44,735 bases of DNA from an uncultured Alphaproteobacteria bacterium (GTDB lineage: Bacteria; Pseudomonadota; Alphaproteobacteria; HIMB59): the NCBI GenBank assembly GCA_902514885.1, contig CABXST010000006.1:1-44735 (forward strand), given 5' to 3'. Of the stretch, positions 1 through 8,665 are shown one piece after another (the stretch's first letter is position 1; the number at the start of each line of letters is the position of its first letter). Under the pieces are notes generated by a model, which did no database searches, was not told where the DNA came from, and saw only the letters and a program-made list of their open reading frames with translations. The translations under genes were made by a program, and so were the position numbers.

Positions 1-214
1 TTTGTCTTTTATTTATTAAAAAGAAACTCCCATCTTTAGCTATAATTGTAAATAAACTCGCATCAAAATATTCATACCTGAGTTTTTGACCTTTTAGAAG
101 TAGGAGGCCTTGTTGAACATCACCATTGCCATAGACCTCTTCAAAATTACAGGAAATCTCTAATGAATATCCAGTATTAATTAGAAATAAGATACTAAAT
201 AGATACCTGATCAC
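1..214 (-). CDS. Secreted LolA-like protein, N-terminal fragment (cut by window edge)
   Basis: Not in the ORF track because it runs off the left edge. Reading the minus strand from GTG at 214 gives 71 codons with no stop. A hydrophobic signal peptide of about 17 residues is followed by a segment whose pattern (G-x-L-L-L-L-K, then K-L-R-Y-E-Y, then a DG turn) resembles the first beta strands of LolA-type lipoprotein carriers, which shuttle lipoproteins across the periplasm. The GTG overlaps the TGA stop of yggS (GTGA), so the two are probably translationally coupled. The LolA assignment rests on this short pattern only; another beta-barrel-fold periplasmic protein is possible. The C-terminal part lies outside the window. 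Confidence 0.55.
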   Translation of the reverse strand, partial: MIRYLFSILFLINTGYSLEISCNFEEVYGNGDVQQGLLLLKGQKLRYEYFDASLFTIIAKDGSFFLINKRQ

Positions 215-846
215 AGAAATATTCTTGAACCAATTCTAATTAAATCTGAGTGATTTATCAGTGCTGTCTCATAATCATTGCTCATCCCCATACTTATCTT
301 GAATGTGGGATCAATAGACTGTCTCAATTCATTCATTTTTTTAAAATATATACTAGGATTATGACTTATTGGTGGTATGCACATTAATCCTGTTACATTT
401 AAATTTTCAGATAGAGCTAATTCACAAAGGTTTTTAGTCTCACTTGGTACAATTCCTGACTTTTGACTTTCTTCCCCGATATTAACTTGAATGAAATAAT
501 TTTTTGTTTTTAAATTTTTATTTAACTTACTTTGTTTAGATATTACTTTTATTAGCTTAGGTCTATCTATTGTTTGAATTGTATCAAATAACGACAAAGC
601 TGTTTTTACCTTATTTGTTTGAAGTGGACCAATTAAATGAAGTTTGAGGTTCTTGTAATTGATTAAATTATAATATTTACTTTCTGCTTCTTGAACTTTG
701 TTTTCTCCAAATAATAAGTACCCTTTGTCCATAAGTGATTTGACAAGATTTTGAGGCCTATTCTTCGTGACTATAAGGAGGGATGATTTTGGATAATTTT
801 TTATCTTTTTATTAATCTTATCTAATTCATCGTAATTAATTTTCAC
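211..846 (-). CDS. yggS: YggS/PLPBP family pyridoxal-phosphate homeostasis protein
   Basis: A 211-residue PLP-binding protein of the YggS (COG0325) family, a single alanine-racemase-like TIM barrel that binds PLP but has no known catalytic turnover and buffers vitamin B6 in the cytoplasm. Visible family motifs are VTK with the PLP lysine at about residue 28, FGENKVQEA (46-54), HLIGPLQTNK (70-79), GLMCIPP, MGMSNDYETA and the C-terminal RIGSRIF. Length is close to the usual 220-235. The start is GTG at 846; no better ATG precedes the conserved region. Downstream it overlaps the LolA-like fragment by a GTGA junction. In many alphaproteobacteria yggS lies next to leuS; here three unrelated genes and a DUF3576 gene separate them. 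Confidence 0.93.
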   Translation of the reverse strand: MKINYDELDKINKKIKNYPKSSLLIVTKNRPQNLVKSLMDKGYLLFGENKVQEAESKYYNLINYKNLKLHLIGPLQTNKVKTALSLFDTIQTIDRPKLIKVISKQSKLNKNLKTKNYFIQVNIGEESQKSGIVPSETKNLCELALSENLNVTGLMCIPPISHNPSIYFKKMNELRQSIDPTFKISMGMSNDYETALINHSDLIRIGSRIFL

Positions 847-851
847 AATAT

Positions 852-1826
852 CTATTTATCAAAATTATACGAAGAGACAATATCATTTGTATATTTATCG
901 ATAAATTTCATTTCTTTTTGAGAAATATCGATTTGTTTAGATATTTTGTTAAGAGGGTTATTTTCAACGAAGATTTTTATTAAATTATAATCCATTTTAA
1001 TATTTAAACCGGATTGAATAAAATGGAGAATCAAAGAACTAAATGTTTCATAGGGGTTTTCTATTAGATCTTTTTTGAGAATTATTTTTCCATTTAATGA
1101 ATTAATTACATTTGGATCTGTCCAGCTAAGAATGTGTGTATGCCAACCTTGTTTATTTATTTCAACATCGACACCATTGATTTTTATGTAAGAGCTGTAG
1201 CCGTCTAGGTTTAAAAATATATTTTTAGCAATTTCTTGATCACCATGGTTAGTATTTTTAATATTTGTATAAACATCATATGGATGATCTACAATATATA
1301 CATATGATTTTGTAAATGTATTTTTCGTAAAATTTAATGATTTTGGTGTTGAAAAGAAAGGTAAATGATTTTTTATTATATTAACTAGACAATCATTATC
1401 TTTTAAAATTAAATATTGATATAGGTAAGAATGGTCAATAAAGTCTAAAAAAGTCAATTTTTCTATTTTTGATAGTTTTTTTAAAACATCAATTAATATT
1501 TCTTCATATTGAACAACCTCATCTATATTAGTGTCGACATTTTTGATGTAAAAATTTATGAATGTTGAAATATAACTTGTATCTTCTATCATAAATGAAC
1601 TTAGCCATATAATTTTGTTTTTAATATGATCCTCTGAACAATTTGATAAAACCGAAGGGCACAGATTAAAAGCTAGCTGCTTGTATACTTCTATATTTTT
1701 TTTTTGTTTTTCTAAAGAATCAAAAAATTCATGTAAATTATTAGAAGAAATAAGATCTTCGAGTATTTTTAGGTTATAATGGTATTTAATTTTAGATAAA
1801 ACTGACATAGTTTCAATATAATACAT
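852..1826 (-). CDS. Degenerate sulfotransferase-like protein lacking the PAPS-binding motifs
   Basis: A 324-residue protein with the outline of a Sulfotransfer_1-type fold but without its key residues. About 70 N-terminal residues of helical sequence precede a strand IIWLSSF (72-78), which is where the family has I-I-W-L-x-S-Y-PKSGNTW. Here the P-loop reads MIEDTSY, so the PAPS 5'-phosphosulfate loop is gone. KNHLPF (152-157) matches the usual KTHLPF. YIVDHPYDVYTN (177-188) occupies the 3'-phosphate site normally written RNPxDVxxS, with Arg and Ser replaced. HILSW (231-235) and the later helix pattern also fit. It sits 4 bases from yggS and is divergent from an intact TPR-sulfotransferase with 7 bases between start codons. 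It may start at M7 (1808) instead. Fold assignment is inference from aligned motifs; catalysis looks unlikely. Confidence 0.6.
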   Translation of the reverse strand: MYYIETMSVLSKIKYHYNLKILEDLISSNNLHEFFDSLEKQKKNIEVYKQLAFNLCPSVLSNCSEDHIKNKIIWLSSFMIEDTSYISTFINFYIKNVDTNIDEVVQYEEILIDVLKKLSKIEKLTFLDFIDHSYLYQYLILKDNDCLVNIIKNHLPFFSTPKSLNFTKNTFTKSYVYIVDHPYDVYTNIKNTNHGDQEIAKNIFLNLDGYSSYIKINGVDVEINKQGWHTHILSWTDPNVINSLNGKIILKKDLIENPYETFSSLILHFIQSGLNIKMDYNLIKIFVENNPLNKISKQIDISQKEMKFIDKYTNDIVSSYNFDK

Positions 1827-1833
1827 TTATCCA

Positions 1834-3462
1834 ATGAAAAATGAAATTTCAAATATTCTGTATCTTATTGAAATTGGCGATACAATAAAAGCTCTGAGAG
1901 AAGCAAAATCTTTTTACGAAAAAAATGAAAATAACTTAGATGCTTTAAAGTTATTAGCATACTCTTATATTCAAGTTGGAAATTTTGAAAAAGTGATTTA
2001 TTTACTTGAAAAAGGTTTCGGATCTCGTATTGACAAACAAGATTTTGATTATTTTAATAATATGGGATATGCGTTGTCTCAAATCGAAGAATACAAAGAG
2101 TCAGCAATTTATTTAGAAAAAGCAATTCAAATAAATAAAAAGAACCCAGGTGTTTATTGTTCTTTAGCTGAGGTTTATCTAAAACGCAAAGAATTCAAAA
2201 AAGCTGAAGAGTTAATTCTGATTGCTTTAAATATAGTAAATGAATTGGGAGGAGAATCTTTTACTAAGTACGCAAATATATTTTTACTTTTATCGGAAAT
2301 AAACGCAGCTTTAAAAAAAGATGGCGAGACGATAAATTTATTTTGTAAAATATTAAATGATAAATTTAATGAAAATATATTCTTTTTACTAGCAAATATA
2401 GATGCTGGGTCAGTAAGTAAGAGTTTAATGAAGCAAGCAGAAAATAACATATTAGCTAATTCTAATAGTTATAAAAATAAAATTGAAAAATTTAATTATG
2501 TTACACCTCTATATTTTGGATTAGCAATGTGCTATCAGTCTGTAGATAAACAAAAATCAGAGAAATATTTCAACATAGGAAATAAAGAAATATTTGATTC
2601 TACAAGATATAATTCGCATCAGTATCAAGAAAGGATTGTTAAGACAATGGATCTCTATGTTAGAAAATATAAGTCTTTTGACGAGAGTGATAGGGAACAT
2701 GGCAGAAATAATTTTTTTATTGTTGGTGCGCCTAGATCTGGAACAACCTTAGTCGAGTCTATAGTAACTGCAAATAATAATGTTTTTTCAGGAGGTGAGT
2801 TAAAAAGCTGTAAAAATATTATAGAAAAAAATATTTTATCTACTGAACAAAGTTTAAGTGATTTAAGCCACAAATTCATATCGAAATACCTTAGAAGAAC
2901 CTCTTACCTGAGAGGTGCTCACGAATACGTAGTTGATAAAATGCCTGAAAATTTTTTATATCTTGGTTTTATTCAAAAATTATTACCTAAATCTAAGGTT
3001 ATTAAAATTTATAGAAATCCATGGGATATAGCTGTGTCATTATTCAAACAACGCTATGTTTTAAATATTCCCTATAGTGTGAGTTTTTTTAATATAGGTG
3101 TTTTTTTATCAAACTTTGAAGCAATTAATTTATTTTGGGCTAAAAACATGAATAACAAAACTAATATACTTGAAATAAAATACGAAGAATTAGTCTCAAA
3201 TCACGGTGAAGTTCAAAGGGATATATATAGTTTTTTAGGTATCGACTCAAAATACGATGAAAAATTAAGAAGCGAGTTTTTCTCACCCACAGCAAGCATC
3301 AGACAAGTTAGAGAAAAGATACACAAAAAATCTGTTGAAAAAATGGAGTTTTTAGAGCACAAAGATGAATTTTTGAATGCTTTCTTTATGCAAAGAGAAT
3401 ACTGGGCAACTAAAAGCATAGATCGGAATAACGATGATTTTTTTGGATATTCTGTCCATTAG
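1834..3462 (+). CDS. TPR-containing sulfotransferase (Sulfotransfer_3 type)
   Basis: A 542-residue protein with an N-terminal TPR half (about residues 1-260, several A-x-x-Y/F-x-x-A helical repeats) and a C-terminal sulfotransferase domain. The PAPS 5'-phosphosulfate loop is seen as GAPRSGTTLVES near residue 298, and the 3'-phosphate site as YRNPWDIAVS near 393-402. The late LEIKYEELV strand and the FLG segment also match bacterial Sulfotransfer_3 proteins (compare COG0457 plus PF13469). It should move sulfate from PAPS to an acceptor such as a glycan, lipid or peptide, but the substrate cannot be read from sequence. No signal peptide, so probably cytosolic. It is divergent from the degenerate sulfotransferase-like gene, and the porin gene follows after 168 bases. 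Confidence 0.85.
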   Translation: MKNEISNILYLIEIGDTIKALREAKSFYEKNENNLDALKLLAYSYIQVGNFEKVIYLLEKGFGSRIDKQDFDYFNNMGYALSQIEEYKESAIYLEKAIQINKKNPGVYCSLAEVYLKRKEFKKAEELILIALNIVNELGGESFTKYANIFLLLSEINAALKKDGETINLFCKILNDKFNENIFFLLANIDAGSVSKSLMKQAENNILANSNSYKNKIEKFNYVTPLYFGLAMCYQSVDKQKSEKYFNIGNKEIFDSTRYNSHQYQERIVKTMDLYVRKYKSFDESDREHGRNNFFIVGAPRSGTTLVESIVTANNNVFSGGELKSCKNIIEKNILSTEQSLSDLSHKFISKYLRRTSYLRGAHEYVVDKMPENFLYLGFIQKLLPKSKVIKIYRNPWDIAVSLFKQRYVLNIPYSVSFFNIGVFLSNFEAINLFWAKNMNNKTNILEIKYEELVSNHGEVQRDIYSFLGIDSKYDEKLRSEFFSPTASIRQVREKIHKKSVEKMEFLEHKDEFLNAFFMQREYWATKSIDRNNDDFFGYSVH

Positions 3463-3511
3463 GCAGCGCCTAAATGCAATAAAATTTAGTGCAACCATCA
3501 ATAATAACAAG

Positions 3512-3529
3512 TGTTGCATAAATGCAACA
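3512..3529. repeat. Perfect inverted repeat with 8-bp arms upstream of the porin
   Basis: The sequence TGTTGCAT-AA-ATGCAACA is a perfect palindrome apart from the AA centre. Related TGCAA words occur just before it (near 3475 and 3490). No T-run follows on either strand, so it does not look like an intrinsic terminator. It could be an operator for the porin gene about 100 bases downstream or an mRNA 3'-end hairpin for the sulfotransferase. The function is unknown. Confidence 0.5.
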
Positions 3530-3599
3530 AATTACTAATTTTTCACTAATAAATTTGTTTTTTGATGAATATTTGTTGAATATGAGGAATATAGAACTC

Positions 3600-3613
3600 G
3601 ATTAATATTAATC
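3600..3613. promoter_or_regulatory. 14-bp perfect palindrome in the porin leader
   Basis: GATTAATATTAATC is self-complementary over all 14 bases and lies 17 bases before the porin ATG, just upstream of the AAGGA ribosome binding site. Its position fits an operator or an mRNA 5'-end structure. All-A/T palindromes arise by chance in a genome this AT-rich, so the regulatory reading is tentative. Confidence 0.35.
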
Positions 3614-3630
3614 TCGAAAGGATTATAAAA

Positions 3631-4563
3631 ATGAAAAAAATAGCATATATGATAGCTGCTCTACCTCTTGCATTGTTTGCAAAGAGTGCAAGTGCAGATA
3701 TCTCAGTAAGTGGTAGCGGAAGCGCTGCTTACACAGATGCGAATGGTAATGGATCAGCAACCTATGGTGGTGGCGTATCATTCTCAATGTCAACTACTAC
3801 TGACGGTGGTGTAAGCATTACTGCTTCATCAGCAATCAGTAATGATGCTGACTCAGTAGGAAGTGGTGGAGCTGCTTCTGGTGTTACTGCACTTACATTT
3901 GGATTTGCTAACGGTTCTATCACTATTGGTGGTGACGTTGGAACTCCAGACGGTGTTGGTAAAGTAGGTGAGTTAGTTGGTTATGCTGACGATAACCAAG
4001 TAGCCAAGACTGCAGTTGTTGGTCTTACAGAAGACGAAGGTGACGGTGTATCAGTTTCTACATCAGTTGGCGACATGTCATTAACAGCTGTTTATGTTTA
4101 TGATGGTGCTGGAGCCGGTAACGTAGACGGTGCAGCTAACACTGCATCAGGTGCATCATTGTCAATGGCACTTGGTGGTGGAACACTAACACTTGCTACT
4201 GCTGACGAAGACGTAGGTGGCACAAACAATACTGAAGTAGGTGTTAAATATGTAATGTCTGCTGCTGGTGGAACTCTTTCATTAGGTTTCACAGGTACTG
4301 ATGGTGATACCGCTGGTAAAGAAGGTGAAGCTATTTCAGCTGCTTTCTCAACGTCAATGGGCGGTGCTACAGTTGCAATCGGTGTTACTGGTCATGATGC
4401 TAACAACAAGACATCAAACCAAACAGATGTAACATTATCATCTCCACTTGGTGGCGGTGCTTCAATATTTGCTGAATACACAAACGTATCTGGCGATATT
4501 TCTGCTGCTACAGCAACTACAGACTCAACAGTTATTGCTATTGGTACAAGCGTAAGCTTCTAA
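3631..4563 (+). CDS. Outer-membrane porin
   Basis: A 310-residue precursor with a classical signal peptide (MKKIAYMIAALPLALFAKSASA, cleavage before DISVSG). The mature part is rich in Gly, Ser, Thr, Ala and Asp with alternating polar/hydrophobic beta strands (for example SVSFSMS, VSISTS-like repeats) and ends with a C-terminal Phe (TSVSF), the usual signature of BAM-assembled barrels. It resembles the gram-negative general porins (Porin_4 type) that are the dominant outer-membrane protein of marine alphaproteobacteria. Lys is almost absent and Asp/Glu are common, giving an acidic protein. Its codon and base use is much more GC-rich than its neighbours, consistent with very high expression. 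AAGGA lies 10 bases before the ATG, two palindromes lie upstream, and a strong terminator follows, so it is probably a monocistronic, highly expressed unit. Confidence 0.85.
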   Translation: MKKIAYMIAALPLALFAKSASADISVSGSGSAAYTDANGNGSATYGGGVSFSMSTTTDGGVSITASSAISNDADSVGSGGAASGVTALTFGFANGSITIGGDVGTPDGVGKVGELVGYADDNQVAKTAVVGLTEDEGDGVSVSTSVGDMSLTAVYVYDGAGAGNVDGAANTASGASLSMALGGGTLTLATADEDVGGTNNTEVGVKYVMSAAGGTLSLGFTGTDGDTAGKEGEAISAAFSTSMGGATVAIGVTGHDANNKTSNQTDVTLSSPLGGGASIFAEYTNVSGDISAATATTDSTVIAIGTSVSF

Positions 4564-4590
4564 TCCAATAAAAGTAATTTTTTAATATAG

Positions 4591-4619
4591 ACCAGGGGTT
4601 TTACCCCTGGTTTTTTTTT
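4591..4619 (+). terminator. Rho-independent terminator of the porin gene
   Basis: The stem ACCAGGGG / CCCCTGGT is perfect over 8 bp with a 5-base loop (TTTTA) and is followed by nine T residues. It lies 28 bases after the porin stop codon. It is the only clear intrinsic terminator I can find in the window. Confidence 0.95.
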
Positions 4620-4656
4620 GTTTAATTTTCATAAAATTGATCTAATTTATCGAATA

Positions 4657-5217
4657 ATGTTTAAATTCCTCATGATTTCAATGACTTTCTTAATTATTTA
4701 TGGCTGTACTGGGACACATCAACAAAATATTGAAAGGCTTGATGAAGTTTATGGTTGCGATAATCCTCATAAGTCAATGAGCCAGAGAAAATATAAAGAG
4801 TGCATTGCAAAACAACGAGCCGGAGGAGAGTCATTATTTAATTTAACTGAGGACTTTGATAAGCTTTTAGGAAATAATGACACAAATATTATTTATCAAA
4901 ATTCAGTAAATTCTTATTTGTGGAACGCGAGTTTAAAGGTTACAAAAAGTTATCCCCTAAAAATTGCTGATAATCAAGGTGGGTACATTGAAACTGACTG
5001 GATCTATGACCCAGCTTCTATTGATCAGAGGTGCTTAATCAAAATTCAGGTATTGTCCAAAGATCTCATAACAACAGGTATTGATACTAAATTTCTTTGT
5101 GAAAATAAACTTGATAGTATTTGGGTACCAGACAATAAAATATATTCCGAAGAGGAAAAAAAAATAGCTTTAAAAATATTAGAAATTGCAGGCACTCAAG
5201 CTAATACAGCTTTATAG
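4657..5217 (+). CDS. DUF3576 lipoprotein upstream of leuS
   Basis: The ORF track starts at TTG 4618, inside the T-run of the porin terminator, which is implausible. The ATG at 4657 gives a 186-residue lipoprotein with signal [17 protein letters not shown] (lipobox ending in Cys 17). The C-terminal region contains the DUF3576 pattern: [10 protein letters not shown], then a proline/leucine segment, [12 protein letters not shown], and a basic [12 protein letters not shown] strand. DUF3576 proteins are small alphaproteobacterial envelope proteins of unknown function, often found just upstream of leuS, as here (8 bases between stop and the leuS GTG). The section [19 protein letters not shown] in the middle is unassigned. 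Probably anchored in the outer membrane facing the periplasm. Confidence 0.8.
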   Translation: MFKFLMISMTFLIIYGCTGTHQQNIERLDEVYGCDNPHKSMSQRKYKECIAKQRAGGESLFNLTEDFDKLLGNNDTNIIYQNSVNSYLWNASLKVTKSYPLKIADNQGGYIETDWIYDPASIDQRCLIKIQVLSKDLITTGIDTKFLCENKLDSIWVPDNKIYSEEEKKIALKILEIAGTQANTAL

Positions 5218-5225
5218 ATCTGATA

Positions 5226-7592
5226 GTGGAGTCTAAAAAATATATTTTAGAGATGTTTCCCTACCCCTCTGGGAATATACACATGGGGCACGTCCGAAAC
5301 TATGTAATTGGAGACATATGTACTCGATATCATAAATTAAAAGGTGATGAGGTTATTCATCCAATGGGCTGGGACGCATTTGGACTACCTGCAGAAAATG
5401 CAGCAATTCAATTTAAAACACATCCTAAAGACTGGACGCTTACGAATATTAAAAATATGAAAGCGCAATTAGAGAAACTAAATTTGGATTTAGATTGGGA
5501 TAGAGAAATAGCAACATGTAATGAAGATTATTACAAGTATCAACAAGAATTATTTATAGACTTTTACAACGATGGACTAGCGTACAAAAAAGATGCTTTA
5601 GTTAATTGGGATCCTGTAGATCAAACTGTGCTAGCTAATGAACAAGTAATTGATGGAAAAGGTTGGAGAACTGGTGCCCAAGTTGAAAAAAAAAATTTAT
5701 CACAATGGTTTTTTAAAATAACAAAATATGCTGAAGAACTTTTAAATGACTTGGATAAGTTAACTTTATGGCCTGAAAAAGTAAAAGTTATGCAAAAAAA
5801 CTGGATTGGGAAATCTATGGGTGCAGAAATCAAGTTCAAAATAGCAGAAACAGAGGAATTTCTCAATATCTTCACTACTAGACCAGATACTATATACGGT
5901 GCAACCTTTATAGCTTTGTCCGTAAACCATCCATTAGTAATTAAGACTTTAAAATCTGGGTCTTTAGAGAAAATAAGAAAAAATTTTGCTGAACAAAAAG
6001 ATGATAAAACTAAGATTGGTTTTCCTTTAAAATTACATTGTAAACATCCTCTTTTAGATAAAAGTATTCCTATATATGTTGCAAATTTTGTGCTCGATAC
6101 ATACGGAGAAGGAGCAATTTTTGGTTGTCCCGCGCATGATGAACGCGACTATGAGTTTGCAAAAAAATATTCACTTCCAATTATTAAAGTTATTGAATGT
6201 AAAGACATAGAGTTACCTTATAGCGGAAATGGGAAGTTAATTAACTCCCCTTTATTGAATGGTTTGTTAAAAGATAATGCAATTGAGAAAATAATTAAAA
6301 TTTTTGAAAAGGATAACATAGGTAAAGGTAAAACAAATTTTAAAATAAGAGACTGGGGTGTATCAAGGCAAAGATATTGGGGTTGCCCAATACCTGTTAT
6401 TTACTACGATGATGGTACTTATAGAGTTCTTGATAAATCAGAACTACCTGTATTGTTACCTTATGATGTTCAATTAGAAGGCAAAGGAAATGCCTTACTA
6501 AACAAGGAGAATTGGAGAAAAATTATTTGTCCAAAAACAAATAAAACTGCATATAGAGAAACTGACACATTAGATACATTCGTAGATTCATCTTGGTATT
6601 ACATACGCTTCTTAGACAACAAAATAAGTAAACCTTTTGATATTCAAAAAGTTAATAAAATGCTTCCAGTTGATAAATATATTGGTGGCATAGAACACGC
6701 AATTTTGCATCTTTTATATTCTAGATTTTTTATGAAGGCCTTAAGGGATATTTACAAATTGAATGTTGATGAGCCATTTAAGCAACTTTTTACTCAAGGG
6801 ATGATTACGCATAAAACCTATAAGACTTTGAAAAATGAGTGGGTCATCCCAAAAGATGTGGTGTTAGTAGACGGTAAACTAATGAAAATTGGAACCAAAG
6901 AAATTGTTGAAGAGGGACCATGTGAAAAAATGTCTAAATCAAAAAAAAATGTTGTCGAACCTGATGATATACTTGATAACTACGGTATTGATGCCACAAG
7001 AGTATTTATGATATCAGACTCACCCCCTGATAGAGAACTGGAATGGACTGAGGAGGGCATACAAAGCTCTAAAAATTTAGTTGTAAGAATTGAGCGCTAT
7101 TTTTCTCAAAAAGAGGGTACAATAAATGAGGAGACCGAAAGAAAAGTAGAAAAATTTGTTTATAATATAGAGGAAAATATATTAAGTTTCTCACTCAATA
7201 AGTGTGTAGCAGATATATACACTCTTTTTAATTATTTAGAAAAAAGTAACATATACCTATTTGATAATAAATTAAGTAAAAAGATACTTACTTGTATTTA
7301 TCCAATCTTTCCAAAATTATCCAAATCTATAAATCTTAAATTATATAATTCTAATAATTTTGAGAAATGGCCGAAAGTTAATCATGATTTACTTTTCGAA
7401 AATAATATTGATTTACCTATTCAGGTTCAAGGTAAGTTAGTGACAGTATTTAATACAAACAAAGGATATAAAGAAGAGGATATTATAGAGACAATCTGTA
7501 ACATAGATAAAGTAAAATATAAAATACTTAATAAAAAAATTGTAAGGGTAATTAATGTACAAGATAAGATTATTAATATTATTATTAAGTAG
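5226..7592 (+). CDS. leuS: Leucyl-tRNA synthetase
   Basis: Class Ia aminoacyl-tRNA synthetase that charges tRNA-Leu. Visible motifs are [17 protein letters not shown] with the HIGH signature (HMGH, 19-22), [12 protein letters not shown], the CP1 editing-domain threonine-rich [18 protein letters not shown], the [10 protein letters not shown] segment, and KMSKSKKN near residue 570. Its 788 residues are shorter than the usual 810-870. The GTG start at 5226 leaves only nine residues before MFPYPSG, whereas typical LeuS proteins have about 40. An in-frame TAA at 5202-5204 blocks extension, so the N-terminal helices are missing. The C-terminus overlaps lptE by 38 bases. Function is secure from the catalytic motifs. 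Confidence 0.97.
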   Translation: MESKKYILEMFPYPSGNIHMGHVRNYVIGDICTRYHKLKGDEVIHPMGWDAFGLPAENAAIQFKTHPKDWTLTNIKNMKAQLEKLNLDLDWDREIATCNEDYYKYQQELFIDFYNDGLAYKKDALVNWDPVDQTVLANEQVIDGKGWRTGAQVEKKNLSQWFFKITKYAEELLNDLDKLTLWPEKVKVMQKNWIGKSMGAEIKFKIAETEEFLNIFTTRPDTIYGATFIALSVNHPLVIKTLKSGSLEKIRKNFAEQKDDKTKIGFPLKLHCKHPLLDKSIPIYVANFVLDTYGEGAIFGCPAHDERDYEFAKKYSLPIIKVIECKDIELPYSGNGKLINSPLLNGLLKDNAIEKIIKIFEKDNIGKGKTNFKIRDWGVSRQRYWGCPIPVIYYDDGTYRVLDKSELPVLLPYDVQLEGKGNALLNKENWRKIICPKTNKTAYRETDTLDTFVDSSWYYIRFLDNKISKPFDIQKVNKMLPVDKYIGGIEHAILHLLYSRFFMKALRDIYKLNVDEPFKQLFTQGMITHKTYKTLKNEWVIPKDVVLVDGKLMKIGTKEIVEEGPCEKMSKSKKNVVEPDDILDNYGIDATRVFMISDSPPDRELEWTEEGIQSSKNLVVRIERYFSQKEGTINEETERKVEKFVYNIEENILSFSLNKCVADIYTLFNYLEKSNIYLFDNKLSKKILTCIYPIFPKLSKSINLKLYNSNNFEKWPKVNHDLLFENNIDLPIQVQGKLVTVFNTNKGYKEEDIIETICNIDKVKYKILNKKIVRVINVQDKIINIIIK

Positions 7593-8046
7593 TATTTTCT
7601 TTTTTTCATGTACCACCAGCAAGTTTGATCAAAAAAAGAGATTAACTTTAGGTTATATAGGTGGTGAATATGACGGACTATTGTTATCTAATCAACTTAT
7701 AGCATATTTGAGTAATTTTAATTTATTCGATAAAAAATCAATTTACCAAATTGAAGGTAAAATAAAACATTCCTCAAATCTTTTTATAACAAACATTGAT
7801 AATACTTCTGACAGAAAAAGAGTAATAAGTAAAATCGAATTACAAATATATAATAAAGTACTAAATTGTTATACTTTCTCTTACACTGATAATATTTCAC
7901 AATTTTATATACTTGCTCCAAGCGACAAATTTATGAGTAACAAGAGCGCAATGGAAAAAATTAAATTTGAAAATACAGATTACCTTGTAAAAAAATTTCT
8001 AAATAGTATTTCAGATAGGGATTTTATTTGTAATGAAAAAAAATAG
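7555..8046 (+). CDS. lptE: LptE-like LPS-assembly lipoprotein
   Basis: A 163-residue lipoprotein with a signal [19 protein letters not shown] ending in the lipobox Cys 19. Sequence conservation is low, but its place between leuS and the holA locus is the canonical site of lptE in alphaproteobacteria, and the size and lipoprotein nature agree. LptE plugs the LptD barrel and helps deliver lipopolysaccharide to the outer leaflet. AAGGG lies 7 bases upstream of the ATG, inside leuS, and the 38-base overlap suggests coupling. The assignment is mainly positional; LptE families are poorly conserved at the residue level. Confidence 0.7.
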   Translation: MYKIRLLILLLSSIFFFSCTTSKFDQKKRLTLGYIGGEYDGLLLSNQLIAYLSNFNLFDKKSIYQIEGKIKHSSNLFITNIDNTSDRKRVISKIELQIYNKVLNCYTFSYTDNISQFYILAPSDKFMSNKSAMEKIKFENTDYLVKKFLNSISDRDFICNEKK

Positions 8047-8665
8047 CATAGAAAATATAAAATACTTTATGTTAGATCAAAAAGGTAAAAATTTGATAAT
8101 AAATAAAGTAACAGATGAGATTGGTATTTTTTATGACTTAATTATCTCGCAAATTTCATATGAACTTGACATAAAAGTAATAAGAGAGTTAGACAACAAC
8201 AACATTGATGAATCTAATGATCTATTTGGGCAAAAAAAAATTTATATTTTGAGTATATTAAATAGTAAAATTATAGAAAAAACTTTGGAAAGAAATTTCC
8301 TAAAAATTATAATAACTGATTATAAAAATTTCAAAAAATTTTCAGAAAATTACGAAGTAATTAATGGCTATGATTTTGAAAAAGATTTAAAATATTATTT
8401 GACGAGCTACCTAAATATAGAAAACGAACATATAACTAGCTATTGTCTGTCACAGCCACATCTTACTAACTCTGAGGCTACTAAATATAAAATTAACCCT
8501 AAAAATTACACAAAAAATCCAATTGCATATGAAGCTGCTAATAATACTTTAGAAATAAGAAAATCTATATTTAAATCAAAAAAAATGAATGCTGGTATAA
8601 AGAAATTATTTTTGTTGTTAAAAAAAGAAGTTACATATAAAAAATTTAGCTTTTTAGTTTTTTAA
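8033..8665 (+). CDS. holA: Short HolA-like protein at the holA locus (DNA polymerase III delta candidate)
   Basis: A 210-residue protein in the position of holA (leuS-lptE-holA-parB). HolA, the delta subunit of the DNA polymerase III clamp loader, is normally about 340 residues. The N-terminal half shows a delta-like pattern: a strand-helix start, DLFGQKKIYILSI (the 'LF..kk' element), a KIIITDYKNFKKF strand and ..YDFEKDLKYYL, where real delta subunits have the region leading into domain II. The C-terminal collar domain appears missing or replaced by a basic Lys-rich tail. It overlaps lptE by 14 bases and its 3' end overlaps parB (opposite strand) by 20 bases. The role is inferred from position and a weak pattern; a structure comparison is needed to settle it. 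Confidence 0.5.
   Translation: MKKNSIENIKYFMLDQKGKNLIINKVTDEIGIFYDLIISQISYELDIKVIRELDNNNIDESNDLFGQKKIYILSILNSKIIEKTLERNFLKIIITDYKNFKKFSENYEVINGYDFEKDLKYYLTSYLNIENEHITSYCLSQPHLTNSEATKYKINPKNYTKNPIAYEAANNTLEIRKSIFKSKKMNAGIKKLFLLLKKEVTYKKFSFLVF

Noticed and set aside
4618-4656. Extended N-terminus of the DUF3576 lipoprotein starting at TTG 4618
   Set aside because: It begins in the T-run of the porin terminator and would put 13 residues before a good lipoprotein signal; the ATG at 4657 is better.
7427-7622. Two minus-strand ORFs at the leuS/lptE junction with hydrophobic translations
   Set aside because: They are antisense to the coding overlap of leuS and lptE; hydrophobicity follows from the AT-rich sequence.
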